DNA of 64,000 nucleotides, taken from NCBI RefSeq assembly GCF_024704725.1, contig NZ_JALIQS010000004.1, forward strand, positions 471,725 to 535,724, in the 5' to 3' direction. Source of the DNA: Shinella sp. CPCC 101442 (GTDB taxonomy: Bacteria; Pseudomonadota; Alphaproteobacteria; Rhizobiales; Rhizobiaceae). A program made the translations under genes and the position numbers. How positions within the stretch are numbered: position 1 is the stretch's first letter; each line of letters starts with the position of its first letter. The notes under the pieces were generated by a model. The model ran no database searches and was not told the origin of the DNA. It was given only the letters and a program-made list of their open reading frames with translations. Positions 43,381 through 52,817 of the stretch are shown here, in pieces.

Positions 43381-43869
43381 ATGCTGACCCGACGTAGCTT
43401 CCTTGTCGCTTCGGCGGCCTCCATCGCGGCACTTGCTGCCGGCTGTTCCACCACCGGGGTGCTGACGCCTTCGGCCGGCACCGGCAGCGACCAGACGTCC
43501 GCCTCGCTTGCCCTCGTCAACACGCTCAGGGCCGAGCGCGGTCTTTCGGCGCTTTCGGTCGACAAGGCGGCGCAGCGCGCGGCGATGGACCAGGCAAGCC
43601 GCATGGCCTCTGCCGGCAAGATGGAACACAATATCGGCCTCGGTGCGAATTTCCTGAAACGCATGAAGGGCATGGACGTCGCGCTGCCGGCGTCGGAAAA
43701 CATTGCCGTGGGGCAGGACAGCCCCGCAGAAGCCTTCGACGCCTGGTATCGTTCGCCGAAACATCTCGAAAACATGCTGGGGTCGAGCTATCGCGGGCTC
43801 GGGGTTGCCGTCGTTTCCAATCCGGCCTCGGGAAACCGGCCCTATTGGGCGATGGTATTGTCCGGCTGA
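43381..43869 (+). CDS. CAP-domain lipoprotein
   Basis: 162 residues. The signal MLTRRSFLVASAASIAALAA is followed by the lipobox AAGC, so the protein should be anchored by a lipidated cysteine. The CAP/SCP domain shows SLALVNTLRAERGLSALSVD, QASRMASAGKMEHNIG, NIAVGQDSPAEAFDAWYRSP and HLENMLGSSYRGLGVAV. The conserved HxxH-like residues (MEHN, KHLENM) mark the putative zinc site. Bacterial CAP proteins are often stress or cell-envelope factors of unknown activity. Confidence 0.9.
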   Translation: MLTRRSFLVASAASIAALAAGCSTTGVLTPSAGTGSDQTSASLALVNTLRAERGLSALSVDKAAQRAAMDQASRMASAGKMEHNIGLGANFLKRMKGMDVALPASENIAVGQDSPAEAFDAWYRSPKHLENMLGSSYRGLGVAVVSNPASGNRPYWAMVLSG

Positions 43870-43878
43870 GGGGCGAAC

Positions 43879-44187
43879 ATGAACGGTCGGATCGTGCGCA
43901 TGGCTGATCTGGACATCGATCCCGCGCAGCTCGACGCTTATAAGGCGCTGCTGGCCGAGGAGATCGAAGCCTCCGTTCGGCTCGAGCCGGGTGTGCTGAT
44001 GCTGCATGCGGTCGCGCTCGACGAGGCGCCGGAGAAGATCCGGCTGCTGGAGGTCTATGCCGACGAGGCGGCCTACCGGGCGCATCTCGCCACGCCGCAT
44101 TTTCTTAAATACAAGACGCTGACGGCCGCCATGGTTCGCTCGCTCCGTCTCCTGCCCGTGACGCCGATCCGGATGAGCATGAAGTAA
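43879..44187 (+). CDS. Antibiotic biosynthesis monooxygenase-fold (ABM) protein
   Basis: 102 residues of the dimeric alpha/beta barrel type. It starts MNGRIVRMADLDIDPAQLDA, with EPGVLMLHAV in the middle and LEVYADEAAYRAHLATPHFL at the end. This matches the ABM/YgiN-like family, whose members act as small quinol or heme-related oxygenases or have unknown roles. It begins 9 bp after the CAP gene and precedes the MATE transporter by 28 bp, so it may belong to the same operon. Confidence 0.85.
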   Translation: MNGRIVRMADLDIDPAQLDAYKALLAEEIEASVRLEPGVLMLHAVALDEAPEKIRLLEVYADEAAYRAHLATPHFLKYKTLTAAMVRSLRLLPVTPIRMSMK

Positions 44188-44215
44188 ACTGGGCGCAGCA
44201 GCGGGGGAGGTTTGC

Positions 44216-45577
44216 ATGAGTGCGGCGGCAACAGGCGAAAACGATGGATCCGGTCCCTTCGAGGTGACGCACCGGCTGGTGCTGGCGATCGCCATTCCCA
44301 TGACGCTCGGGTTTCTTACGACACCGCTGCTGGGTCTCACCGATACGGCGGTGGCCGGGCGGCTCGGCTCGGCGGATGCGCTGGCCGGCATGGCCGTCGG
44401 CGCCGTGATCTTCGACCTCCTGCTCGGCAGCTTCAACTTCCTGCGCGCGTCCACCACGGGGCTCGTCGCGCAAGCCTTCGGGCGCGGCGACCGCCGGGAG
44501 GAGCAGGCGATCTACTGGCGCTCGCTCACCATCGCGCTCTGTTCGGGCCTGGTGCTGGCGCTCCTGTCGCCGCTCCTGCTTTCCGCCGGCCTCTTCCTCA
44601 TGGCGCCGACGCCGGAAGTGGCGGAGGTGACATCGACCTATTTCACGATCCGCGTGCTTGCCGCTCCCATGGCGCTCGCCAACTATGCGCTGCTCGGTTT
44701 CGTGCTCGGGCGCGGGCAGGGCATGACGGGGCTTTTGCTGCAGGCCATCATCAACGGCATCAACATCGTGCTGTCGATCACCTTCGGCCTCGGTCTCGGC
44801 TGGGGCATTGCCGGTATCGCCTGGGGTACCTTCACGGGGGAGACGGTCGGCATGCTCGCCGGCCTTGTCATCGTCGTCTCGCGCTTCGAGCGCGCCAACA
44901 GGCCATCGCGTGCGGAAATTTTCGCGGCGGCGCGGTTGAAGGCGCTGTTCTCGCTCAATCGCGATATCATGATCCGCACGTTCGTGCTGATCGGCGCCTT
45001 CGCCATCATGACCCGCATCGGCTCTTCCATGGGGCCGCTGGTGCTGGCAGCGAACGCCGTGCTGATGAACATCTTCCTCGTGGCCGGCTACTATCTCGAC
45101 GGTATCGCCAACGCGGCCGAGCAGCTCGTCGGCCGGGCGTTCGGCGCGAATTTCCGGCCGGCCTTCGACAGGGCGGTGAAGCTCACCCTGTTGTGGTCAG
45201 TAGGGCTCGGCGTCGTCACCACAGGGCTGTTTTTCGTCTTCGGCGCCGATGTGATCGGCCTTTTGACGACGACGGAGAGCGTGCGGGCGGAAGCGGCGAA
45301 ATACCTGCCCTGGGCGGCACTGACGGCGATATCAGGCGCGCTCGCCTTCCAGATGGACGGCGTGTTCATCGGTGCCACCTGGTCATCGGCCATGCGCAAC
45401 ATGATGCTGGCGGCTTTTGTGGGCTATCTGGCGGCGCTTGCCGTCTTCGTGCCGCTGTTCGGCAATCACGGCCTGTGGCTGGCGCTCAACCTGTTTCTGG
45501 CATTCCGTGGGATTTTTCTTGCCCTGCGCCTGCCGGCGCTGGCTGGCCGGCAGTTCTCCCTGGCGGGCCGGAGCTGA
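44216..45577 (+). CDS. MATE-family efflux transporter
   Basis: 453 residues with twelve membrane helices in two halves. The first half starts HRLVLAIAIPMTLGFLTTPL and includes DTAVAGRLGSADALAGMAVG, a DinF-type signature. The second half starts with RDIMIRTFVLIGAFAIMTRI. DinF-like MATE proteins export cationic or lipophilic compounds using ion gradients; the substrate is not predictable here. The upstream GGGGGAGG is a good ribosome-binding site. It is convergent with the DUF2934 gene, 21 bp apart. Confidence 0.92.
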   Translation: MSAAATGENDGSGPFEVTHRLVLAIAIPMTLGFLTTPLLGLTDTAVAGRLGSADALAGMAVGAVIFDLLLGSFNFLRASTTGLVAQAFGRGDRREEQAIYWRSLTIALCSGLVLALLSPLLLSAGLFLMAPTPEVAEVTSTYFTIRVLAAPMALANYALLGFVLGRGQGMTGLLLQAIINGINIVLSITFGLGLGWGIAGIAWGTFTGETVGMLAGLVIVVSRFERANRPSRAEIFAAARLKALFSLNRDIMIRTFVLIGAFAIMTRIGSSMGPLVLAANAVLMNIFLVAGYYLDGIANAAEQLVGRAFGANFRPAFDRAVKLTLLWSVGLGVVTTGLFFVFGADVIGLLTTTESVRAEAAKYLPWAALTAISGALAFQMDGVFIGATWSSAMRNMMLAAFVGYLAALAVFVPLFGNHGLWLALNLFLAFRGIFLALRLPALAGRQFSLAGRS

Positions 45578-45598
45578 TCTCCGATGGCAGGCCGGCGC

Positions 45599-45796
45599 TT
45601 AGGCCGGCTGGATGCGTCCGATACTGAGACCCAGGAGGTCGAGCGGGTTTTCCGGTAGTCTCGGCTTTTCACCGTCCTCGGCCTGGATATCGGCCCTGGC
45701 GCGCAGCCAGTGCGAATATTCGCGGCCTTCCGGTCGGCCTTCTTCTTCCCAGATCTGATGCGCCCTTTTGCGGATCCGTTCGCTTTGGTCGTCCAT
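45599..45796 (-). CDS. DUF2934 protein
   Basis: 65 residues. The family core RIRKRAHQIWEEEGRPEGRE followed by SHWLRA is complete. DUF2934 proteins are small, helical and widespread in rhizobia, with no known function. The C-terminal 25 residues are not conserved to my knowledge. The product has no signal peptide. A ribosome-binding site (AAGGGACG) precedes the ATG. Confidence 0.88.
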   Translation of the reverse strand: MDDQSERIRKRAHQIWEEEGRPEGREYSHWLRARADIQAEDGEKPRLPENPLDLLGLSIGRIQPA

Positions 45797-45934
45797 GATA
45801 TCGTCCCTTCCTGGCCTTTTGGCCCTTCTGCGGCGGGATCGGTGCAGGCTACCGTCGAAACGAATCGGCTTCTGCCGAACACTCCACCCGCAGAGGGGAA
45901 ACCCTGCGGGATGACTTTGGTTCCGTCATGGCAA

Positions 45935-47023
45935 TCAGAGGGCGCGATCCGCCCAATGGGCGGTGCGCGTGCCGCAAAGCGCGGAAATCGAGGCGATCTG
46001 CTCGCGATCACAAATGCGCGAGAGGCCGCTGACGATCTCGCCCGGCAGCGTCGGGCCGGCATAGACCATGCAGGAATAAAGCTGCACGAGGTTTGCCCCG
46101 GCCCGGATCTTCTCCGCTGCCGTCTCCGCCGAGGACACGCCGCCGACACCGATGATCGGCAGATTTTCGCCGACGCGCCGACGCATTTTCGCGAGCACGA
46201 CGGTGGATTTCTCGAAGAGCGGTTTTCCCGAGAGACCGCCGGCTTCGCCTGCCTGGCGCGTATCGCGCAGGCCCGCGCGCGACAGCGTCGTGTTGGAAAC
46301 AATGAGCCCGTCGAGCGGATGGGCGAGCGCGACCTCGGCGATGTCGTCGAGACCCTCCTCGGTGAGATCGGGGGCGATCTTCAGGAAGACGGGAACCTGG
46401 CGGCCGCTGCGGGTTGCCTCTTCGGCGCGCGCGGCGAGCACGGTGGACAGCAGCGCGTGAAGACTCTCCTTGGCCTGGAGGTCGCGCAGGCCCGGCGTAT
46501 TGGGCGAGGAGATGTTGGCGGTGAAGTAGCGCGCGACATCGTAAAACGTGCGGATGCCGGCCACATAGTCGGCGATGCGGTCTTCGCTGTCCTTGTTGGC
46601 GCCGATATTGACGCCGATGAGCGCATCGCGCCGGCAGGCCTTCAGGCGTTCGAGCGCGGCGGCGTGGCCGGCATTGTTGAAGCCCAGGCGGTTGATGACG
46701 GCATCGTCCTCGACGAGGCGGAAGATGCGCGGCTTGGGGCTGCCCTCCTGCGCACGCGGCGTCACGGTGCCGATTTCGGTAAAGCCGAAGCCGAGACGCA
46801 GGAGCGCTTCGGGCACGTCGGCATTCTTGTCATAGCCGGCGGCCATGCCCAGCGGATTGGGAAAGGTGAGGCCGCCAATCGTCTGGGCGAGGCGCGGATC
46901 GGCCTTGGCCGGGCAGGCGGGCACGACGCCGGTCTTCAACGCGGCGATCGAAAACCCGTGTGCTGTCTCCGGGTCGAGGAGGAAGAGGCCCTTGCGGCCG
47001 AGGGTCGAAAGCAGGGACATCAC
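45935..47023 (-). CDS. pyrD: Dihydroorotate dehydrogenase (quinone), class 2
   Basis: 362 residues. The N-terminal helix GLFLLDPETAHGFSIAALK is the membrane-association part of class 2 enzymes. NPLGMAAGYDKNADVPEALL, RLGFNNAGHAAALERLKA and ANISSPNTPGLRDLQAKESL (with the catalytic serine) follow. GLIVSNTTLSRAGL, SGKPLFEKSTVVLAKM and IGVGGVSSAETAAEKIRAGA close the FMN barrel. It oxidises dihydroorotate to orotate with quinone in pyrimidine synthesis. It overlaps the DUF952 gene by 4 nt and is translated after it. Confidence 0.95.
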   Translation of the reverse strand: MMSLLSTLGRKGLFLLDPETAHGFSIAALKTGVVPACPAKADPRLAQTIGGLTFPNPLGMAAGYDKNADVPEALLRLGFGFTEIGTVTPRAQEGSPKPRIFRLVEDDAVINRLGFNNAGHAAALERLKACRRDALIGVNIGANKDSEDRIADYVAGIRTFYDVARYFTANISSPNTPGLRDLQAKESLHALLSTVLAARAEEATRSGRQVPVFLKIAPDLTEEGLDDIAEVALAHPLDGLIVSNTTLSRAGLRDTRQAGEAGGLSGKPLFEKSTVVLAKMRRRVGENLPIIGVGGVSSAETAAEKIRAGANLVQLYSCMVYAGPTLPGEIVSGLSRICDREQIASISALCGTRTAHWADRAL

Positions 47024-47364
47024 AGCATCTCCGGAAACTGGTGGGCGTCATCGGCGCCGAGCGGCAGGGGCTTTTCCCAGAGCACGGCAGAGAGCGGCAG
47101 GCTGGCGTAGAGGTGCGGAAAAAGATCGCCGCCACGCGATGGTTCAAAGACAAGCTTGTCGCCGAGCGCGTCGCCATCCACGGCGACGAGAAGAAGGTCC
47201 GTCTGGCCGGCGAAGTGGCGGGCGGCGGTTTCCTTCGCCTGGGGGGCGGTGGAGAAATGGATGTAGCCGTCGGTCAGGTCGATGGCGGCGCCTTCGAAAA
47301 TCCCCGCGTCTTTCGCTTTTTGCCACAGACTTGCCGGAACGATCTTGTAGATTGTCTTGGCCAT
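47020..47364 (-). CDS. DUF952 protein
   Basis: 114 residues starting MAKTIYKIVPASLWQKAKDA. GYIHFSTAPQAKETAARHFA, LLLVAVDGDALGDKLVFEPS and LFPHLYASLPLSAVLW are the conserved blocks of DUF952. The family has a compact ADP-ribosyltransferase-like fold in some analyses, but no proven activity. Start 47364 is the first methionine where homology begins. The gene overlaps pyrD by 4 nt, an arrangement that I recall from other Rhizobiales. Confidence 0.9.
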   Translation of the reverse strand: MAKTIYKIVPASLWQKAKDAGIFEGAAIDLTDGYIHFSTAPQAKETAARHFAGQTDLLLVAVDGDALGDKLVFEPSRGGDLFPHLYASLPLSAVLWEKPLPLGADDAHQFPEML

Positions 47365-47470
47365 CGCGTCCGTTCTCCCTTGCCTGCCGTCTTCACGGTA
47401 GCGCTTGCCGCAAAGAACGGCCGTTGTCCACCGGCGAAAACCCCGGAAACCGGCTCTTGGAGGATTTTGC

Positions 47471-47899
47471 ATGCGAATCTCTGCCTTGCCCCTGACCTTC
47501 GTTGCCGTGCTCCTCGCCGGCTCTGCCCATGCGGAAGGCGAAGGCCGCTACCGCATGGAGAAGACCGAGACCGGATTCATCCGCCTCGACACCACCTCGG
47601 GTGATGTTTCGCTTTGCCGCGAGCAGGAAGGTCAGATCGTCTGCCGCATGGCGGCGGACGAGCGCGCCGCCTTCGAAAAGGAACTCGATCTCCTCACCAG
47701 ACGCGTGGAGGCATTGGAAAAGGGCGGCACAACCGCTCTGACGGACGCAAAACCGTCGCTGCCGACGGATGAAGAGATTGACCGGACCATGAGCGTCATG
47801 GAAAAGATGATGCAAAGGTTCATGGGCATCGTGAAAAACCTGGAGGAAGGCGGGGAGGACGCCGCTCCCGGGAAAGACACGGACCCGCAGAAGACCTGA
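47471..47899 (+). CDS. Exported hypothetical protein with C-terminal helix
   Basis: 142 residues. The signal peptide is MRISALPLTFVAVLLAGSAH, followed by GEGRYRMEKTETGFIRLDTT. Two cysteines (SLCREQEGQIVCRM) probably form a disulphide. A coiled-coil helix follows (AFEKELDLLTRRVEALEKGG), then a second helix (RTMSVMEKMMQRFMGIVKNL). It should be periplasmic. I recall similar unnamed proteins in Rhizobiaceae, but no function. TTGGAGGA precedes the start. Confidence 0.75.
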   Translation: MRISALPLTFVAVLLAGSAHAEGEGRYRMEKTETGFIRLDTTSGDVSLCREQEGQIVCRMAADERAAFEKELDLLTRRVEALEKGGTTALTDAKPSLPTDEEIDRTMSVMEKMMQRFMGIVKNLEEGGEDAAPGKDTDPQKT

Positions 47900-47984
47900 C
47901 GGAGCAGCCGGCGCCGGCCAAGGCAGCACCTCTCCGTCACGAGGTCCATCGACATGTGGGCCATTTACTCTTGGGAGGGAGCGC

Positions 47985-48638
47985 ATGGCATCGGCACTCA
48001 CGATCATTATCGCGGACGACCATCCGCTGTTCCGCGGCGCGCTGAAACAGGCGCTGACGGGCATGGAGGGTAACCCTGACATCGTCGAGGCGGGGGATTT
48101 CGAGGCAGCGCGCAAGGCCGCGGAAACGCATGCCAATGCCGACCTCCTGCTGCTCGATCTCGCCATGCCCGGCGTCAGCGGCCTCTCGGGCCTCATCTCG
48201 CTCCGCGCCGAATTCCAGAGCCTGCCCGTCGTGATCGTTTCGGCCAGCGATGACCCGGCGACGATCCGCCGTGCACTCGATCTCGGCGCCTCCGGCTTCA
48301 TCTCCAAATCCGCCTCCATCGATGAGATCCGCGAAGGGATAAGCTCGGTTCTGGAGGGCAATATTTATACGCCCGGCGGCTATGTGCGCGGGCCGGAACA
48401 GGATAGCGAGGTGGCCGATCTCATCGCGCGCCTGCGCACGCTGACCCCGCAGCAGTCCCGCGTGCTGGCCATGCTCGCCGAAGGCCTGCTCAACAAGCAG
48501 ATCGCCTATGAACTCGGCGTCTCCGAGGCGACCATCAAGGCGCATGTCTCGGCGATCCTCTTGAAGCTCAATGTCGACAGCCGCACCCAGGCCGTCATCC
48601 AGCTCGGCAAGATCGGCGCTGCGCAGGCTGCGGCCTGA
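47985..48638 (+). CDS. LuxR/NarL-type response regulator
   Basis: 217 residues. The receiver domain has IIIADDHPLFRGALKQALTG and D58 in LLLLDLAMPGVSG. A LuxR-type helix-turn-helix occupies about residues 145-210 (LTPQQSRVLAMLAEGLLNKQ, YELGVSEATIKAHVSAILLK). It should bind DNA when phosphorylated. The gene ends one base before the end of the hybrid kinase gene on the other strand, so they are tail to tail. It is most likely the partner of that kinase, in the manner of the CrbS-CrbR acetate-utilisation system. Confidence 0.93.
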   Translation: MASALTIIIADDHPLFRGALKQALTGMEGNPDIVEAGDFEAARKAAETHANADLLLLDLAMPGVSGLSGLISLRAEFQSLPVVIVSASDDPATIRRALDLGASGFISKSASIDEIREGISSVLEGNIYTPGGYVRGPEQDSEVADLIARLRTLTPQQSRVLAMLAEGLLNKQIAYELGVSEATIKAHVSAILLKLNVDSRTQAVIQLGKIGAAQAAA

Positions 48639-48639
48639 C

Positions 48640-51600
48640 CTATTCCGCCGCTTCCTGAACCGTCGAAAGCTGCGTCAGCCAAGCCCGCATGGAGGCGGGG
48701 CGGACCGGTTTGTTCTGCACGAGAATATTGTCCCTGTCTGCCTCGGCGCGCACGTCCGGCGTCCGGTCCGCAGTGACGAGGAGGGCGGGCACCTCGCGGG
48801 CAAGTGCTGCGCGAAGCTTTCCGATCGCGGCGATGCCGGTGCCGTCGTCGAGGTGATAGTCCGCAATCACGGCGTCGATGGCGGGCGGGCCGGCGGCGAC
48901 CAGCGCTTCCACCGCCGAAAGGGATTCGGCGAGCGTGACCGTGCAGCCCCAGCCGGAGAGCAGGAGCCGCATGCCGTCGAGGATCTTGGGCTCGTTGTCG
49001 ATGCAGAGCACGCGCAGGCCCTTCAGCGGCTCGTCGCTGGCGGGAACGACGGTCGGCTTGTCGGCAACCCGCCGGCTGGCCGCTGCATCGACCGGCACGC
49101 GCACCTTGAAACTGGTGCCGCGGCCGGGTGTCGATTGCAGCTCGACGGGATGCGAGAGCACGCGCGAGATGCGGTCGACGATAGAAAGGCCGAGGCCGAG
49201 GCCCGGCGCGGTGCGTGCGCCCTCGTCGAGTCGGGCGAACTCCTTGAAGACCGTGCGGAATTTCGACGCCGGAATGCCGATGCCGGAATCGAGCACCTGG
49301 ATGTAAGCGTGGCCGCCTCTGCGCCGCACACCGACAAGCACCTTGCCGGAATGGGTGTACTTGATGGCATTCGACACGAGATTCTGCACGACACGGCGCA
49401 GGAGGTTCGGATCGGTGCGGATGGCAAGCGAACTGGAGAGCACCGTCAGCTTCAGGTTCTTCGCCCGCGCCATCGGCGCAAAGTCGGTTTCAATTCGCTT
49501 CAACAGATCCTTCAGCGCCACCGTCTGCACACGCGGCTTCATCGCACCTGTATCGAGGCGCGAAATGTCGAGCACGGCGCCGAGGATGGCCTCCACCGAT
49601 TCCAGCGAGGAATCGATATTGTGGATCATCTCGCGGTTCTCCGTCTCGCCGAGGCGCTCGACAAGCGAAGAGGAATAGAGGCGGGCGGCATTGAGCGGCT
49701 GGAGGATATCGTGGCCGGCCGCGGCGAAGAAGCGGGTCTTGCCGATATTGGCCTCTTCGGCCGCGGCGCGCGCTTCGGCCAGCTCGGTGTTGACGCGCGT
49801 GAGTTCGGCGGTGCGCTCTGCGACGCGGTGCTCCAGCGTCTCGTTGACCTGTTTCAGCGCACGGTCGGCGGCGACGCGGTCGGTGATGTCGGTGTAGGTG
49901 GAGACGAAACCCTTTTCCGGCATGGCATTGGTGCGCACCTCCACGATGCGCTCGCCGCCGGCAAGAACCAGCGCGAAGGGCTCGTCATAGGTCATGGTCC
50001 GCGTCACCGTCCCCTCGCGATCGTCCTGCGCGATATCGCCGCGCTCGACCAGGATTTCCACGATGTCGGATAGCGGAAAGCCGACCTGGCCGACATATTC
50101 CGGCAGGTCGAGCAACTGGCGGAAGCGGCGGTTCCAGACGGTGAGGTTGCCGGCGCTGTCGAAGACGGCGATCCCCTGGTCCATCTGGCCGAGTGCGGTC
50201 TGCAGCATGTCCTGATTGTATTGCAGGGCTTCGCTGGCCTGGTCGAGCAGCCAGTCCGTATCCGTCGGTGTGTCGTCGATGCGCTGGAGCACGAGCGAGA
50301 GCACGAGGCGGGCGGAGGACGAGCCGATGGCGCTGCCGAGCAATTGTTCGGAGAAATGCACGATGGCCGCATCCGCAGGCGCATTGTCCTCCAGCCAGCG
50401 GCCGACCTGCCGCTCATAGGTGTGGAAGGAACGTTGCATGCGCTCCTCGCCGAGATATTTGGCGATGGTGGATTTCAGGTCCCGCACCGTCACTTTCGTG
50501 CGGCGGCCGCGGAAGGCGCGTTCGAGGCGAGGTTTCGCGCGGATGAAGGTAGCGGCCTGCAGGCGCTCCAGCGAGGTCGGATTGCGCGTCAGCGAGCCGA
50601 TGACATAGGCGCCGATATTGACCATCATGGCGACGAGGGTGGCATTGACCAGGGGGTCGGCGTTTTCGCCCGTGAAGATGGTGGAGCCGGGGAAGAGGAA
50701 ACCGAGCACGGTTTCGGCGACATAGGCATTGTCGGCAACGCCGAGGCTGGGCAGGAACAGCAGGTAGGCCCAGACGACGAGGCCCGAGATCATGCCCGCC
50801 ATGGCGCCGCGCGCATTGGCATTGCGCCAGAACAGGCCGCCGAGCATCGTGGGTGCGACCTGCGCGACGGCGGCGAAGGCGAGAAGGCCCATCGAGGCCA
50901 GGCCGGCATTGGCGGTGGCGGCGCGGTAATAGGCGTAGCCCAGCAACAGCACGAAGAAGATCGCAAGCCGGCGGATGCGCAGCAGCATGCGCGAAAGATC
51001 GTCCTGCTGCTCGACGCCGCCGATGAGGTTTCGCCGGAGCACGACGGGGATGACGATGTCGTTCGACACCATGATGGAGAGCGCCACGGAGGCGACGATG
51101 ACCATGGCGGTGGCGGCGGAAAAGCCGCCGATGAAGGCGATCAGCGTGAGGACGGGCTGATCCAGGGCGAAGGGAAGCGTCAGCACATAGAGGTCGCCGT
51201 CGCCCGCGCCGTTGAAGGTCATGACGCCGCCGATCGCGACCGGCAGGACGAAGAGGTTGATGGCGACGAGATAGAGCGGGAAGAGGATGCCAGCCGTGCG
51301 CAATTCGCCGGCCGTGCGGTTTTCCACGACCGTCACATGGAACTGGCGCGGCAGCATGATGATGGCGAAGGCGGAGAGCACGATCAGCAGGATCCAGCGG
51401 GCGACCGGTGTCTGGTAGGTCAGCGACTGCATGACACGCTCGTTTTCCGAGGCGCGCTGCCAGAGATCGACCGGCCCGTCGAACATGACATAGATGACGT
51501 AGAGGCCGACCGAGGCGATGGCGATGAGCTTGACCAGCGATTCCATCGAGATGGCGAGGATCAAGCCGTCCTGGTGCTCGGTGGCGTCGGTATGGCGCGT

Positions 51601-52137
51601 GCCGAAGACGATGGCGAAGCAGGCGAGGAAGAGCGTGACGACCAGCGGCAGGTCGATGAGGCCGCCGGAAGTGTCGATGCCGAAGCCGCTCGTGTCGACC
51701 ATGGCCGAAACCGAGCTCGACACGGCTTTGAGCTGGAGCGCGATATAGGGAATGTAGCCGATCAGCGAGATCAGCGCGACGACGGCGGCGACACCGGGAT
51801 TCTTGCCGTAGCGGGCGGCGACGAAGTCGGCGATCGAGGTGAGGCGTTCTGATTTGGCGAGCGTGACGATGCGGCGGACCAGCGGCATGCCGAGCGTGAA
51901 CATCAGGATCGGGCCGATATAGATGCCGGCAAACTCCAGGCCGTGGGTCGTCGCGAGGCCGACGCCGCCGAAATAGGTCCAGGAGGTGCAGTAGATCGCA
52001 AGGCTCAATGCATAGACGAGCGGACGCCCCTTCGAGGCGCGCTCGGACCGCTTGGCCTTGCGGTCGCCGTAGCTTGCCACTGCGAAGAGCAGGAGCAGAT
52101 AGGCAAGCGCCAAGGCGAAAATCAGCGAGCCCGGCAT
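48640..52137 (-). CDS. SLC5-type hybrid sensor histidine kinase (CrbS/CbrA-like)
   Basis: 1165 residues. The N-terminal half (about 1-530) is a sodium:solute symporter domain with some thirteen helices (AIYCTSWTYFGGVGLATTHG, FVAARYGKNPGVAAVVALIS). A PAS domain follows at about 640-750 (LGQMDQGIAVFDSAGNLTVW). HisKA has H809 in FFAAAGHDILQPLNAARLY. The ATPase domain has NLVSNAIKYTHSGKVLVGVR and PGLGLGLSIVDRI. A C-terminal receiver has D1093 in VIADYHLDDGTG. Kinases of this layout sense carbon sources, possibly by transport-linked signals. Its regulator is probably the gene at 47985. Confidence 0.92.
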   Translation of the reverse strand: MPGSLIFALALAYLLLLFAVASYGDRKAKRSERASKGRPLVYALSLAIYCTSWTYFGGVGLATTHGLEFAGIYIGPILMFTLGMPLVRRIVTLAKSERLTSIADFVAARYGKNPGVAAVVALISLIGYIPYIALQLKAVSSSVSAMVDTSGFGIDTSGGLIDLPLVVTLFLACFAIVFGTRHTDATEHQDGLILAISMESLVKLIAIASVGLYVIYVMFDGPVDLWQRASENERVMQSLTYQTPVARWILLIVLSAFAIIMLPRQFHVTVVENRTAGELRTAGILFPLYLVAINLFVLPVAIGGVMTFNGAGDGDLYVLTLPFALDQPVLTLIAFIGGFSAATAMVIVASVALSIMVSNDIVIPVVLRRNLIGGVEQQDDLSRMLLRIRRLAIFFVLLLGYAYYRAATANAGLASMGLLAFAAVAQVAPTMLGGLFWRNANARGAMAGMISGLVVWAYLLFLPSLGVADNAYVAETVLGFLFPGSTIFTGENADPLVNATLVAMMVNIGAYVIGSLTRNPTSLERLQAATFIRAKPRLERAFRGRRTKVTVRDLKSTIAKYLGEERMQRSFHTYERQVGRWLEDNAPADAAIVHFSEQLLGSAIGSSSARLVLSLVLQRIDDTPTDTDWLLDQASEALQYNQDMLQTALGQMDQGIAVFDSAGNLTVWNRRFRQLLDLPEYVGQVGFPLSDIVEILVERGDIAQDDREGTVTRTMTYDEPFALVLAGGERIVEVRTNAMPEKGFVSTYTDITDRVAADRALKQVNETLEHRVAERTAELTRVNTELAEARAAAEEANIGKTRFFAAAGHDILQPLNAARLYSSSLVERLGETENREMIHNIDSSLESVEAILGAVLDISRLDTGAMKPRVQTVALKDLLKRIETDFAPMARAKNLKLTVLSSSLAIRTDPNLLRRVVQNLVSNAIKYTHSGKVLVGVRRRGGHAYIQVLDSGIGIPASKFRTVFKEFARLDEGARTAPGLGLGLSIVDRISRVLSHPVELQSTPGRGTSFKVRVPVDAAASRRVADKPTVVPASDEPLKGLRVLCIDNEPKILDGMRLLLSGWGCTVTLAESLSAVEALVAAGPPAIDAVIADYHLDDGTGIAAIGKLRAALAREVPALLVTADRTPDVRAEADRDNILVQNKPVRPASMRAWLTQLSTVQEAAE

Positions 52138-52323
52138 GCTTCCTCCCGCAGTCCTTCGGCCTTTTCAGGGAGAATAGGACAAAGCGCCGGCAAAGGAAAT
52201 TGCGTCGAAGGTCTGAGGGGGCGGTGGCATTGCGTATAAACCCCTCAATATTGATGGACCGCAGTTTTCATGCGGCAAAAACTGCACTAGGTTGCTTTTG
52301 CGTCGCAGCAAAAGGAGAGGCTT

Positions 52324-52764
52324 ATGCTCAACGAGTTCAAGGCGTTCATCGCCCGCGGCAATGTCATGGACCTTGCGGTGGGTGTCATCATCGGTGCAGC
52401 CTTCAACAGGATCGTCGAATCCATCGTCAACGACCTCGTCATGCCGGTCGTCGGTGCGCTGACCGGGGGCGGTTTCGACTTTTCCAACTATTTCATCGCG
52501 CTGTCGAGCAATGTGACGGCGACGTCGCTGGCCGCTGCTCGCGAGCAGGGCGCCGTTTTCGCCTATGGCAGCTTCATCACCGTTCTCATCAATTTCCTTA
52601 TTCTTGCCTGGATCATCTTCCTGATGATCAAGGGCGTGAACCGCATGCGCGCATCGCTGGAGAAGGAAAAGGCAGCCGGTGCCGCCGAGCCGGCCACGCC
52701 GCCGGAGGACGTGCTGCTCCTCACCGAGATCCGCGACCTCCTGAAGAGCCGTCCGGCCGTATAA
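52324..52764 (+). CDS. mscL: Large-conductance mechanosensitive channel
   Basis: 146 residues. [20 protein letters not shown] and [20 protein letters not shown] form the first helix and pore. [20 protein letters not shown] is the second helix, and [18 protein letters not shown] the C-terminal helix with its usual motif. It opens under membrane tension and protects from hypo-osmotic shock. AAAGGAGAGG precedes the start. A hairpin GCAGTTTT...AAAACTGC lies 38-62 bp upstream, and a strong terminator follows. Confidence 0.96.
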   Translation: MLNEFKAFIARGNVMDLAVGVIIGAAFNRIVESIVNDLVMPVVGALTGGGFDFSNYFIALSSNVTATSLAAAREQGAVFAYGSFITVLINFLILAWIIFLMIKGVNRMRASLEKEKAAGAAEPATPPEDVLLLTEIRDLLKSRPAV

Positions 52765-52790
52765 GGCCTCACGGGTTGGATTGTGTGGGA

Positions 52791-52817
52791 GGCCCGGTTC
52801 GCCGGGCCTTTCATTTT
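52791..52817 (+). terminator. Rho-independent terminator of mscL
   Basis: GGCCCGG and CCGGGCC are joined by a TTCG tetraloop and followed by TTTCATTTT. It lies 27 bp after the mscL stop and covers the last codons of the gene on the other strand. Confidence 0.88.
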
